From Scylla paramamosain (Eukaryota > Arthropoda > Malacostraca > Decapoda > Portunidae), in the NCBI RefSeq assembly GCF_035594125.1, contig NC_087171.1:20011767-20075766 (forward strand): DNA of 64,000 nt. Reading direction: 5' to 3'. The first letter of the stretch is position 1, and each line of letters opens with the position of its first letter. The translations under genes and the position numbers were made by a program. Shown piece by piece: positions 11,812 to 23,333 of the stretch. Below the pieces are notes generated by a model. The model made no database searches. It saw only the letters and a list, made by a program, of their open reading frames with translations, and was not told the origin of the DNA.

Positions 11812-11937
11812 CTTGAGGCCAGCCTTGTAAGCAGCCGAGTCCTGGTCTACCCCTGTTATGAAGATGCCAAGCGAGTATTCGACTCCTCCTCTGATCATGA
11901 GACCCAAGGACTCAGAACCCACCACCTCCACCTCAAC
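11812..11937 (-). CDS. dysc: dysc/whirlin exon: first half of PDZ2
   Basis: Internal exon, 126 bp, 42 codons, phase 0 at both ends. The minus-strand acceptor is ctttccggcag before GTTGAGGTGG. The donor is CTCAAG followed by gtgagtcctg. The translation contains the carboxylate-binding loop in SLGLMIRGGVEYSLGIFITG, then VDQDSAAYKAGLK. This matches whirlin PDZ2, which has RSLGLTIRGGAEYGLGIYITGV in human. The exon is followed in frame by VGDQILEVNG of the next exon. It joins the 37.2-kb exon phase 0 to phase 0 across a 25-kb intron. Immediately 3' of the donor lie three diverged copies of a ~150-bp tandem repeat. Confidence 0.93.
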
Positions 11938-12972
11938 CTGCCGGAAAGGAGACACGTTAGTAAGTCAGGTGGGTGGAGGGTGGATGAGGTAGGGAGGGAA
12001 GGTAATGCGTTGGTGAAGGGAGGAGGACAGTACAGGATGAGAGGGTTATTGGAGGGAGAGAGGGAGGAGGAGGAGAAGAAGAAGTTAAAGGGAGAGTAGC
12101 TAAACAGAAGTAGACAAAGAGTTTGCTGGAAAAAGAAGAGGGAAAGACGAACAAACACATACATTAAATATGAATCACATACACGATGCACACAACTGTA
12201 GGAGAAAAAATTGGATATAAACATGAACCAAGATTAAAAGACGTGTATCGAAAAGTATTGAATCCTCATGTGGGAGTCACTTCACTTGGACAAATCTCAA
12301 CACATCACTTCTCACCATCAACAAGCAATACATAACACGCACAACAGAAAGTAAATACACATTATCATTAATTAGATGGAAACTATTCGTTAATCCGACG
12401 TAAATTCATGATATTGAACTGATAAGATGGACAACTGTGTGCGTGCGTGTGTCTGCCTGTCTGTCAGCACGAACATGGCTGCTCTACGTGAAACCAAGAA
12501 TCAGCATTGCACATTTCCCCTTTACTCAAATCATCGCAGTGATAGAGACGGAAAAATACACACCAACATGATAAAAGAGAGAAGTGAAAAAAAAAAGAAG
12601 ATAAACTGAGCTCTGTAAGGTGTTTCAGGAAGCAGTGAAGGTCATGAGGGAGCAGGGAAGGGAGCGGAGGCAGGGAAGGGTAGACGGGGAGAGTATGTAT
12701 GTATGTATGATGTGCAGGAGTGTGAAGGGGAGTGCTTGAGGGAGGGGAAGAAGGCGGATGGGCTTTGTGATGGCCGAAGTGAGAGAGGGGAAGGGGGAGA
12801 GTGAGTGAGGGTGAGTGGGGGAAAGTGTGAGAGAAGTGTAAAAAAGTTTGGAAGGAGGAGATCGGTGCTTTAAGAATGTAGGAACCGAGGAAGAAGAAAG
12901 GAAAAAAAATATATAAAAAGAGACGACGCGGTGGTAGTGAGGTAGACTGGGAAACGCACATACCCTGCCTCC

Positions 12973-12973
<1 letters not shown>

Positions 12974-13039
<66 letters not shown>
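12974..13039. repeat. (CA)n microsatellite
   Basis: About 32 CA units. Confidence 0.98.
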
Positions 13040-13042
<3 letters not shown>

Positions 13043-13185
13043 TCTTTCCAAACAAGACTTTCTGAAGGGATGTATTCCTTAACTTAAACCTTGAGCATAA
13101 CTGATTATTAGTCCAAAGATTTCAATGTTCAAGTGTAGTTAGAAATTATGTGCTGTGTGGTTGGCTAGCTGTGTTGGTTGATGAA

Positions 13186-13188
<3 letters not shown>

Positions 13189-13251
<63 letters not shown>
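13189..13251. repeat. (GA)n microsatellite
   Basis: About 31 GA units, 60 bp from the donor of the candidate exon at 13313. Confidence 0.98.
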
Positions 13252-13254
<3 letters not shown>

Positions 13255-13312
13255 GTGGGAAGATCTTTTCTGGAACGTGCGTGAGGGGAGGAATGCGCGT
13301 CGGTCCGCTTAC

Positions 13313-13468
13313 CTCCAATGGCCTATAATATGTATCGCCGAGCCAGTCACAGTTACGTCTTTTGCCAGCTGGGGAGACGTGAACATGGTAACACTGCCAC
13401 TGAAGGATGCTCTTATTCTCTGACTGCTCTACGTATACCTGTCCTGTTTTGAAGCGTATAAACTGCAT
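13313..13468 (-). CDS. candidate alternative first exon of dysc (52 codons)
   Basis: On the minus strand an ATG with G at -3 and an upstream in-frame TAA (21 bases before it) opens 52 codons. They end at CCATTGGAG followed by a strong donor, gtaagcgg, in phase 0. That is the phase needed to splice to the PDZ2 exon at 11937. The protein begins MQFIRFKTGQVYVEQ and ends DWLGDTYYRPLE. I do not recognise it. A promoter-like cluster lies 450-800 bp upstream. It could instead be a phase-0 cassette exon, because tttattttgag just before the ATG is a passable acceptor, or it may be a chance frame. RNA evidence is needed to choose. Confidence 0.22.
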
Positions 13469-13910
13469 CTCAAAATAAAAATAATGTTACCTTACACTAA
13501 TATAATAGTTCTTATTGGAATAAAGTTATCTTACTTGCTTTAAAACAATGAAACGTAGACCATTCAGAGAGAGAAAGCACCAGGGGCTGTTTTGACATGC
13601 TCGTTTGCTCTAAGACGGCAAATTTATCATCACACAAATAATGAAACACAGCATACCAACCTGAGTGGTAAGTTGTTGGGCAGACACACGCTCACACAAA
13701 ACAAAGCAAAGACAAGACTGGGAATGAAACTGCTACCACAAACTTGTATTTTTTAATGTTTACCGTCAATTTGCATCAAGTTAACCTTTGAAAATTCACA
13801 TACATATTCGTGGAAGACTAGCTAGACCAATTTAGTCATCCCTTCCTCTTTTCACTTTGTTTGTGTTTGTGTGTGTGTGTGTGTGTGTGTGCGTGCGCGT
13901 CAGGACTTAA

Positions 13911-14090
13911 CAAGACGGTCAGCGCCTCCCCGTCAGTGGTTAACAAGATAGCTCGCCGCTCTGTCATTGGCTAACGAGATAACATCCCCTGCTGTTATTG
14001 GTTGACGCACTAGATAAATCCCGCCCACCTCTCCGTGCTAAGGCTTGTGATTCGTTACGAGTGGCGTGGATTGGGTCACGTGCCAGGGTT
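13911..14090 (-). promoter_or_regulatory. promoter-like cluster: 3x CCAAT, GC box, E-box in a 31-bp tandem repeat
   Basis: ATTGG occurs at 13966-13970, 13997-14001 and 14070-14074, so CCAAT reads on the minus (gene) strand. CCCGCCC is at 14020-14026 and CACGTG at 14077-14082. The first part is built of ~31-33-bp units (13911-13943, 13944-13974, 13975-14005, a poorer one to 14041). Each ends near GG(T/C)TAA or GGTTGA after TCATTGG/TTATTGG. The surroundings are GC-richer than the rest of the intron. It lies upstream of the open ATG exon at 13468. Promoter function is inferred from motif clustering and orientation only. Confidence 0.35.
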
Positions 14091-14172
14091 CGGGGGGCGT
14101 GGGTTGTTGGGGAGGGGAGGAGGGCAGGGGGTTATCACGCTGATTAGAATGAACAACAGCTGTCAGTAGGAG

Positions 14173-14174
<2 letters not shown>

Positions 14175-14249
<75 letters not shown>
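14175..14249. repeat. (GA)n microsatellite
   Basis: About 37 GA units between the CCAAT cluster and the CRE. Such GA tracts can bind GAGA-type factors in arthropod promoters, though similar tracts are everywhere in this window. Confidence 0.98.
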
Positions 14250-14251
<2 letters not shown>

Positions 14252-14279
14252 GCGCAACAGAAAACGGTATATAATTGAG

Positions 14280-14287
14280 TGACGTCA
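14280..14287. promoter_or_regulatory. full palindromic CRE (TGACGTCA)
   Basis: A perfect TGACGTCA lies 7 bp from a TATATAA-like stretch (about 14266-14272) that reads TTATATA on the minus strand. Such a CREB/ATF site next to a TATA-like box supports regulatory activity around 13.9-14.3 kb, on either strand. Single 8-mers also occur by chance. Confidence 0.3.
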
Positions 14288-15599
14288 TACTTTTTTATTT
14301 CTCTTTTGATGACGGAAAAAGCAGATCCGCAGCGCATAACACTATCAGATTCAAGTCTTCTGGCCCACTACCACCCACTCACTCGTACACTCCACTATAC
14401 AATTACTCCTTTGCTCCTCAACGTTCGTCTTTCATTACAGGAGACGCTGGACTTACCCTCCTTCCTGGCACACACACACACAAACACACACTAGCGCGCG
14501 ATGAAACAAGTACCCACTCTCAAAATGTGTAGTGTGACCCAAGCCAGCGAGGGATGCCGAGATAAGGAATAATTTAGGTGTAGGAATGTCGCTCTGTGCC
14601 GCCTTGCTGAATAATTAGGCAGCGCAGACACGCACACCCAGGCCTCACGGAATGCCGGGAGCTGCATGAGTCCCTACGTAAGTTATGCGATCCTTGAGTA
14701 ACACCAAAAAGAAAACAAACCTGGAATAAGGCAAAAAAAAAAAAAAAAATGGGATCTCTTCAGTGTGGTTACGTATTCCCATGAGAGTATTTAAAAGTGA
14801 ATATGATCTATTGACTTTACCATTAGAACCTTGAAGGAAAGTGACACAGGCAGCTTTGGTCACTGGGTGGGGATCACGGATAACATTTCAGGGCAAGAAG
14901 GGCACAGACAGGAAAGGAATCTACAGGTCAGTTCCACTCTGCCCCGTTTGCTGATGACTCTTAATGGAGACAGAACTTTTTAAGCCTCGCTATTTTATGT
15001 GGATGTCACGGTCCATTCCGCGTTGAATTGCGTTAGTTTCATCATCAAAATCACTCAATTCATTACTACGACACAGCGAAACGGATTTTTTAAAGCAAGA
15101 GAAACAGTGGCTAAGGGCAACGAGAAGAGCAAAGAAAAGGGCCATTGAGAGTACCAGTCCCTTAAGAAACATGAAAAGGATATGCAAAACTGGAGGATTA
15201 GTGTCTTGAAACCTCCTTCTTGAGAGAGCTGAAGTTTTAGGAAGGAGGAAGTACAGAAGCAGGTAGGGAGGTCCAGCTTTTAAAACAAGGATGACTGCAT
15301 GAACTGTCACCAAAATATTGTAAGCTTAGCGCCGAGAATTTTTGCTCTGAGAAAAGAGGAAAAGGAAGGTGTTTTAGGTAAGTAACAAACAGAATGCACA
15401 AAGAGCGGAACTTGACCTGCACAAGTCCTCGGCAAACTTGATTAAGTCCTGGTCCTTTCAACAGCTACAAATGTCTCTGTAAAGAATATTCACCCAAAGG
15501 AAAACTGTTTAGACATATGAAATGTTTCTAAAACTGTTTCTTCTTTTTGCTGCTCCTCTCACTATTTTTTTTTCACTTCAACTTAATCTGGGAGATAAA

Positions 15600-15602
<3 letters not shown>

Positions 15603-15669
<67 letters not shown>
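15603..15669. repeat. (CT)n microsatellite
   Basis: About 33 CT units ending in ccccag before a (CAG) triplet run. Confidence 0.98.
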
Positions 15670-15670
<1 letters not shown>

Positions 15671-16817
15671 CCAGCAGCAGCAGTATCATTCAGCCTTCGC
15701 CTCGGTCCATGAAGGCATGAAGCATAGACGCATCAACTACACTCTCATCCTCTCTTCCTCCTCATTTACTCCTCGTACATTCCGCGTCGCCACCTGCACC
15801 GCCGCCAACACACACACCTGTCCCTGACTTACTGAGCCGCCACGGGGAGTCTTAGCCACCAGTCACCTTGTTTTTTGGTGATATATTAGACCAGTTATCG
15901 GGGCGCAGCCAGCCTGATCTGAGTATCCCCGCGACGTACACTTCCCGTTTTCTTTGCGATTTTTAAAGGGTAGCTCGTGTATATACTAACGGTGTAGTTC
16001 TTGGTAAGTGTTTAGCATATATTTTAGATTTCTTAAGTTTATTGTCCTTTCTCAGTGTGGGTTTAGGCGTAATTGATGAGTAATGGTAGTATTTATGCAT
16101 GGAAGGGTTGAATGCTCTCTCTCGGTCTCCCTCTTCGCTTCCTCTGATAAACTATTTTATTAAACTTTTTTTTTTCAAGTGGCTTCATCAATGCTGTCAT
16201 TACTCTTATCTGTCTTGTACGATTCTGTAACGTTCTGTATATTTAGTCAGAGTTTTCTATTTTGTATTTGAGCGTGCCAAGATTAATGCTGTGTCTCTCT
16301 TTTGTGATTCTATAGCTTTTAGTATTTCAAATCACTGTTTTCCTTACTTTCATTACGCTCTTGGTGTGTCTGTATTTTGTTTTCATATCATGTTTGTGTA
16401 TCTTCTCGTTTGACTGGGTGGCTATCTATTTTTCACCCTTCTATATTCATGTCTCATTTATCTCTCTCATTTACCATCCTTTATCTCTCAGTGTTCACCT
16501 TCCTATCTCTCCTTGACCTTACTCTCCGCACCTCCAGCGACTATATAGTCTATCAACATCCCTCCCTCAGCTCCTTCCTTGGCACCACTCCCACTGCTCG
16601 CCCTCCCTCCCTCCCCTCTCTCCCTCCCTCTACATACCCACCCTCCCCATCATCAAAACAAGACCATTATGAGACTAAGGATCCCCAGCGACACCTCATT
16701 TTATGGCGGTGATTAATTTTATGAGTAGTTGTAATGGTGGTCTGAAGAGTTACCCCCGATACTGTTTTTCTCTTCTTTATTGGTCTAAGGATTTTACGTG
16801 TCCTGGTGTAAATAATG

Positions 16818-16819
<2 letters not shown>

Positions 16820-16899
<80 letters not shown>
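16820..16899. repeat. (GA)n microsatellite
   Basis: About 40 GA units. Confidence 0.98.
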
Positions 16900-16901
<2 letters not shown>

Positions 16902-17028
16902 TATCTATAACAAATTTTGAAAGCATCACCACGAGAAAACAAAAGAAAAAGACGGACGAAAGACTGTCACAAATTAAGGATCTATAAATAGGAATTCGGA
17001 ATCTATTCTTGGCAACGGTGGCAAGTGT

Positions 17029-17141
17029 GGTGGTGGTGGTGGTGGTGGTGGTGGTGGTCACGGTGATGCAGTGCCCACGATAACAGGCTGAAATCTGAGC
17101 CAAGTCTTCCACCACCACCACCACCACCACCACCACCACCA
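17029..17141. repeat. inverted (GGT)n / (CCA)n pair
   Basis: (GGT)10 at 17029-17058 and (CCA)10-11 at 17110-17141 are complementary and about 50 bp apart. Confidence 0.95.
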
Positions 17142-17497
17142 TCCCTTATTCTTTATCCCAAAACCTCCCTCCAGAACCTCCCTCTTCTCTTGCTACACTG
17201 CAGTCTATTTCTCTCTTGATCCTTCGCTATTTCCATCCTCTTCTTAGGCTGCTTCTATCCTGCCCTCGTATTATTTCTGTCAATCATTTTTATCGATCTC
17301 CTTCCGTCTCCTTTTTCACACTATACCGTTATCTTATCTCAATGTTTTTCAATCGTTTTTCATGCATTTCCATCCTGTTCAAAGACAATTTCCATACGAA
17401 TCAATAATTTACATTTTTTTTTTTTTCAGAGATTTTCTTTCCTGTTCTTTCACACGTACGTAGTTTATTGGTTAAGAGACAACAATCATTATACACC

Positions 17498-17500
<3 letters not shown>

Positions 17501-17550
<50 letters not shown>
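17501..17550. repeat. (CT)n microsatellite
   Basis: 25 CT units. Confidence 0.97.
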
Positions 17551-17552
<2 letters not shown>

Positions 17553-17750
17553 GCAGCCTCCACATCTCTCCTCCGCTCGCTTCCCGCCAAAAACCGAAGG
17601 AAGATAGCGGCGATCTCTTTCCTCTAACTTTTAAGGTGAAATGAAGAGTGAAAAAGTTAAAGATCCCGCAGACAAACTCGCTGCAGGGGAGAGGGAGAGG
17701 GAGAGGGCCAGTATTCCTCCGATCAGCTTCTGACAAAAGGTGAAAGATAC

Positions 17751-17972
<222 letters not shown>

Positions 17973-18006
17973 GAATTTTCATGACACAAAGGCCCATGAC
18001 CTATTT

Positions 18007-18008
<2 letters not shown>

Positions 18009-18084
<76 letters not shown>

Positions 18085-18240
18085 CAAGCCAAATGAAGGA
18101 AAATGAATGATGGAGAGGGATATACTCGTAAAGTAAAAGGAGGAGGAGGAGGAGGAGGAGGAGGAAAAGGAAGAGGAGGAGGAGGAGGAGGAGGAGGAGG
18201 AGGAGGAGGAGGAGGAGGAGGAGGAGGAGGAGGAGGAGGA
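18009..18240. repeat. (GA)n followed by (GGA)n
   Basis: (GA)37 at 18009-18082, then (GGA)n at 18138-18240 with an AAAGGAAGA interruption. Confidence 0.98.
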
Positions 18241-18812
18241 TATTAGAGAAAATGAAAAATACAACAATGATGTCACTGTCTTGAAATCTCCTCCCACTCT
18301 TGTTTACTTCCTTCTTCCCTTCCTGCCCTTCCTCCTCTTCTTCCTTTTCCATTCCTTTGCCTCCACTCTCCCTGAGGCTCAGATTTCCTTTAAATTTTTG
18401 CAGCCTCTCACAGTTTGGGCTTTGTTACCTCAGTCTTTCCTTCTGCTTTATGGCATATACTGGATCCTCTTGATATGACAGCTCCAAAAGTTATGTCATT
18501 TAACAGCATTTTATTTTTCTCACGTTTGGAATGGTGGATTACAAACTGTGCTGAAATAAATCTTTGCTACATAAAGGGTTTTTTTTTTATCTCTTTATTT
18601 CATCTTATTCTATCTATGTTGTAATAATAACTGGAAGTGTATCTGGGTTCAAGTGTTCCTCTACAAAAGTTATTATTTTTTTGGGACAATTACTATTTTC
18701 TACACAAGATCGTTATTTAGAAAAAAACAACAACATATTTAAAGAACTATGATCTATTACCTTTTCAATCTCCTTGTGTTATGAGCTTTTAAGAGTCTTT
18801 TGTCTCCCCCCC

Positions 18813-18829
18813 CCACACACACACACACA

Positions 18830-18901
<72 letters not shown>
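18813..18901. repeat. (CA)n-(CT)n compound microsatellite
   Basis: (CA)10 passes directly into (CT)35. Confidence 0.98.
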
Positions 18902-18904
<3 letters not shown>

Positions 18905-19029
18905 GTCAGCGCCGTGGCCACTGACAAACGACGGAAAAGCTTGACTAAAGAGTGAAATATGCTATAAATTCAAAAGTAAATGATCTCATCGAGGAGAGAG
19001 CACCCACTTTGTCGCCGTCCTGATCTTTC

Positions 19030-19148
<119 letters not shown>

Positions 19149-19635
19149 GGGCCACGTGTAAATGCTCGCTCTCTCTCTCTCTCTCTGGCTTACCGTCACA
19201 CCCTCCACTAGCTTCCTCTCTTCGGTCTTATGGCTCGAGGCGGTGGCAGGGAAAAGGTTCTGGGAGAGGAGGAGGCTTAGAAAGTACTGCTGATCTTACC
19301 CCTAGGCCGATGGGAGAAAGGCCTGATTCTGGGTAAGGGAGGGAGGAGATAGGGCATTATGGGTAAGGGAAGCGGGGGAGGTAGAGGAGGCAAGGCATAT
19401 ACAGGAGGTGAAGGGAAGATCAATATGGAGGGAATGGTGGTAAGGAAGGGGAATATATGGAAAAAAAGTATTGTTGATGTTTGTCGTGCTTGCTTGCTTG
19501 TTTGTTTGTTTGTTTGTTTGTTTTTGGCACGGTGGTATAATTTCTCTCATCCGTCCCTCTGTCTCCGTGTGTTTCCTCTCATTTATTTCCTTAATCTCTG
19601 CCTTCATTACTCTTCCACGGTTTTTTTTATCTAGG

Positions 19636-19636
<1 letters not shown>

Positions 19637-19704
<68 letters not shown>
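19637..19704. repeat. (CA)n microsatellite
   Basis: About 34 CA units. Confidence 0.98.
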
Positions 19705-19706
<2 letters not shown>

Positions 19707-20253
19707 CAGCTGGCGCGTCCCCAGAGCCCGATAAGGGAAGCCTATAGATAGAGGCCATCTAGCGTCTTGTGATGGCACGGACCAATGGAAGGGCTTATAC
19801 AGATTATGGGCCTCCATTGGCGATGCTGAATAAAGGACGAGGAAAAGTGTATATCAAGGCAGAAATATGGTGGCGGGGCGCTGAAGCCAGGGTGATGTTA
19901 GTGCCATTGTAGATCTTTGTGGCTGAATGATAGTTTTGATGGTGGTGGTGGTGATTTTGACTGTGGTGGTGGCGGTGGTGGTGGTGGCGGTGGTGGTGGT
20001 GGTGATGATTTCTCTCCTGGTTAAAAACATCTTAACCATCAAAGAAATAAAGATTCAAAATATCAACCACACTTAAAATACATACTTACAAACGTAATTA
20101 AAACTTCCTTCCTATAACAGGTATAATTTTATCCCTATTTTTGGTCCTGCTTTATGTATTCAATGATATTCCAGTGCAGCTTGATAATGCGTAGAGTTTC
20201 AACACTTTTCATTTTATTTGGTTACGTAAACAATCCTTGAATTCAACTGCCCT

Positions 20254-20393
20254 TGCGCTTAATCATCGTCACACTTAGATGTCGTTTAGCTCTTAATTGT
20301 CACCTCGCGTCTAATTCTCGTTTCGCTAAAGTGTCGCAGCGCTTAATTAACGTCACGCTTAATTGTCATTTCCACTTAGTAGTCAGTAAGCTC
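20254..20393 (+). repeat. degenerate 16-18-bp minisatellite, about 8 units
   Basis: Successive units such as TGCGCTTAATCATCGTCA, GCTCTTAATTGTCACCT, CGCTTAATTAACGTCA and CGCTTAATTGTCATTTC fit a consensus near CGCTTAATTGTCGTCA. Confidence 0.7.
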
Positions 20394-21344
20394 AACTCCC
20401 GACGCCCAACTGTGACCGCAACTCTCCAGTCTTGGCGGTGAACAAAACCAAGAATATTTCCTGCCTTCGTGTCTGGTTATCTTATTCAAGACACTTCACT
20501 ATGTATTTTTGGACTTGCTTCTGAAATGCTTTCCTTAGAGACTTACCCTCAATGAGCTTACAGTATTGGTGCCCTAAGCCAAAGCTCGTCTTCCATGAAA
20601 AAAGGCCTTCACCCAGACGTCTCCAGTGCTTACCAACAAAAAGCCTTCTAAAGTTTATGATTACTGTCTGTGTAAGTCTGCCTGGGATATTACACAAACT
20701 CAAGTCAATGACGATCCATACCTACCATGTCAGAGGCCTGGCTGGCGCATCACAAACTTTAAAATTTTATTGCGGAACACCAAAACTTCAAATGGAACGT
20801 TACTGGAGGGGGTGAAGTGCATACGAAACAAGGAAACTTTCATAACTTACAGACGGCAATCCCTCGTCTCGCCACACACGTAAGCCAGGTGCCTATTTCA
20901 GTGGAGCTGGTTTCTTAGTGACAAAAAAAAAAAAAAAAAAGTGAATAACTGTTATTGTCATAAGATTCAACAATGTGTGAAAAGGAATGGCTTCAATAAT
21001 GGTTACGTAGTGTAATGAAAAGATACGCTCTTAGAATATCTGATTATGTACTTTACCAATATTTCAAACCGTCATGGCATACTGTATCTTAAACCATCGA
21101 ATACACTTAATTTGCTGAAAACTTTACCGTTGCAATACTCAAAAGGAAAGTATTTAGATCGCAAATCACAAATCCAATTCAGTAACAGTGAATTTAAAAA
21201 CCATAAATATTTAGAAATCTTCACAGTGAATTGGAAAGTTATGAAGATTTCGATAAACTCAATTAGTTGGCTCAAGAAAAAAAAGTAAATTGTGTCAGTG
21301 GAAAAAAGGCGCAGCTTAAGATTTTAAATGCAAATAACTGGCGG

Positions 21345-21520
21345 AGCAAGAGACCACACAAATTGTACCTTCAGATATAAAAGGGGGAGCAGAGGAAGAC
21401 CAGATAGGATGTGCAGAGATCAGACTGGAAAATCTGCAAGCAAAATTTGGCAGACTGGGGCGTGGAGGAAGTTGTGAGAGGCATTAATTGAGTGGAGGGC
21501 TGCCCCGTGCTGGTTAAGTA
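21345..21520 (+). mobile_element. LINE C-terminal fragment ending in a (GT)n tail
   Basis: The frame reads SRGRPDRMCRDQTGKSASKI, then WQTGAWRKL, a stop, then EALIEWRAAPCW. The R-G-R-P...W-R/D pattern is typical of the very C-terminus of some LINE endonuclease/reverse-transcriptase ORFs. A (GT)n array starts right after it at 21528. One in-frame stop shows decay. Confidence 0.4.
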
Positions 21521-21526
21521 TGGTAA

Positions 21527-21557
<31 letters not shown>

Positions 21558-22335
21558 CTTTATATGAAATTCTTACAAATTACAAAATATTTACTACTAG
21601 ATACGACTGTTATATAAAAGAGAAACAAGACATAGCCACACTGATACACAAAACTGACAAAAAAAAAGTACCACTCTAAAACGCACCCATTAACTTAAAA
21701 GGAAAAAAAAACTCCATTAAAAACAATGGAAAGATAATAAAAAAAAAATCTACTTTAAAATAACGAATCACGAACCAAACTGAGAACAAACACGATAAAC
21801 ACAACAAACTATATGAATACCAGCGTAAAAAAGAAAAAAAAAACTTTAATCTATACACAAGAGGAAAGAGTAAAAGATGAAGAGTATGTAGTATCCAGCA
21901 CCGGCACGGGGGAGAGAGAAGAGTTCGTGTAGAGCTGGAAAGAATGGAGACACTTATCTTAGGGGGCTGGACATGACGGTGTAGTGGCGCGTGATTATAA
22001 TTATGAGCCAAGCCACACACAGGGAGGGAGACCAGAAAGGGAGACTCAGGGATTGGGAGCGAGAATCAACGGCAGGCCTTGATTTTTTTCTATAATTTTA
22101 TGCTCTTTCCTCCCAAGCGTCTGTCTGAAAGCGTCTCCTCGTAGCGCGTTCTAGTTGTTGAGCAGGAAATATACTTCTGGTGTTTTTTAGGGTCATCTTT
22201 TCCTTCTTCTGGTGTGGGGATGTAAAGTTATGCAATGATGGAGAGGAGTGGAAGGCTTGGAAGAAGAAGAGTCTTTTCGTGGTATGAATCGTCTTTGTTC
22301 AGTTTGTGAAGTGTATGTGTGGTTCCTTTTCTTCC

Positions 22336-22339
<4 letters not shown>

Positions 22340-22374
<35 letters not shown>
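22340..22374. repeat. poly-T tract
   Basis: About 35 consecutive T. Confidence 0.95.
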
Positions 22375-22377
<3 letters not shown>

Positions 22378-23246
22378 TGTGGTCGTGGATGTTGGATTCT
22401 TTTGTTTTCTGTTTCAAGATCGGATATATTTCGTTTGCTCTATACTCTCCACTCTCTCTCTTCTCTTACCTTCTTCAGAGAGTTGGATGACAGGAGTCGG
22501 AACACTATATACAAGGTCTCTGTACTATATAATATATTCTATACTATTTCTTTCCACTATGAGTTAACAATATCTTCAGTTCTTTTATCTTCTGTAATTG
22601 AGTTCCTATCTTTTCTTTTAACAATTTACTTTGACTTGAAACCTTTCGAATGAAAAAATCAAGTGAATTCGAAATTGAATTTATATACAATTTTGTCTTC
22701 TTTCATGTCACAGAGAAGAAAGGAAATGTCATCCATTATATTACCAACGCTTTATAAACGAAAAAAAAAAGAATACAAGAAGCTTTTTTGAAAAACTCGA
22801 TCTTTTCTAAATCATTCTTCATCTTTCCTGCCTTGCACTTCCTTCTTTATTTTATTTCGTGCATCTCCAGCATCATATTTTCAGTAATGCTGCAAGTGTT
22901 AAATCTTCGACTACACTTTTCTTCACCACCAAGTGCGCCTCCATTTGTGTCCAAGCAAACGTTAAAACTTCGACTTCTTTCAAATTCTCGAGGAGGTAAA
23001 ACATCAATGGATCAAATTTTCGCAGAGAATGGGAAATCTATTGGACGTGAAAACAATTAAACGAAAGCGCTTTGCTGGTGTTAAAAAGACAATGTTAATG
23101 TCCAATTAAAATTGCAGACGCAAAAGAAAGCCAGAGAAGGTTTAGTTCCGCTTCACGCCTCGCAAGGTTTTAGACCACGTAAAAGCAAGTAAAGGATCTG
23201 AATCCATCATGGAAAATGGAGTTTAGTCTCGCAAAAACATGGAAAG

Positions 23247-23249
<3 letters not shown>

Positions 23250-23332
<83 letters not shown>
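23250..23332. repeat. (CT)n microsatellite, interrupted
   Basis: CT array with one CC interruption near 23294, ending CGCGAGA. Confidence 0.98.

Positions 23333-23333
<1 letters not shown>

Noticed and set aside
15660..15827. Plus-strand acceptor-like (CT)n-ccccag followed by a Gln run and open frame
   Set aside because: Any CT array followed by cag mimics an acceptor; no homology and no donor.
20482..20883. Overlapping 73-87-codon frames on both strands
   Set aside because: No domain or splice support; mutually exclusive frames of similar quality suggest chance.
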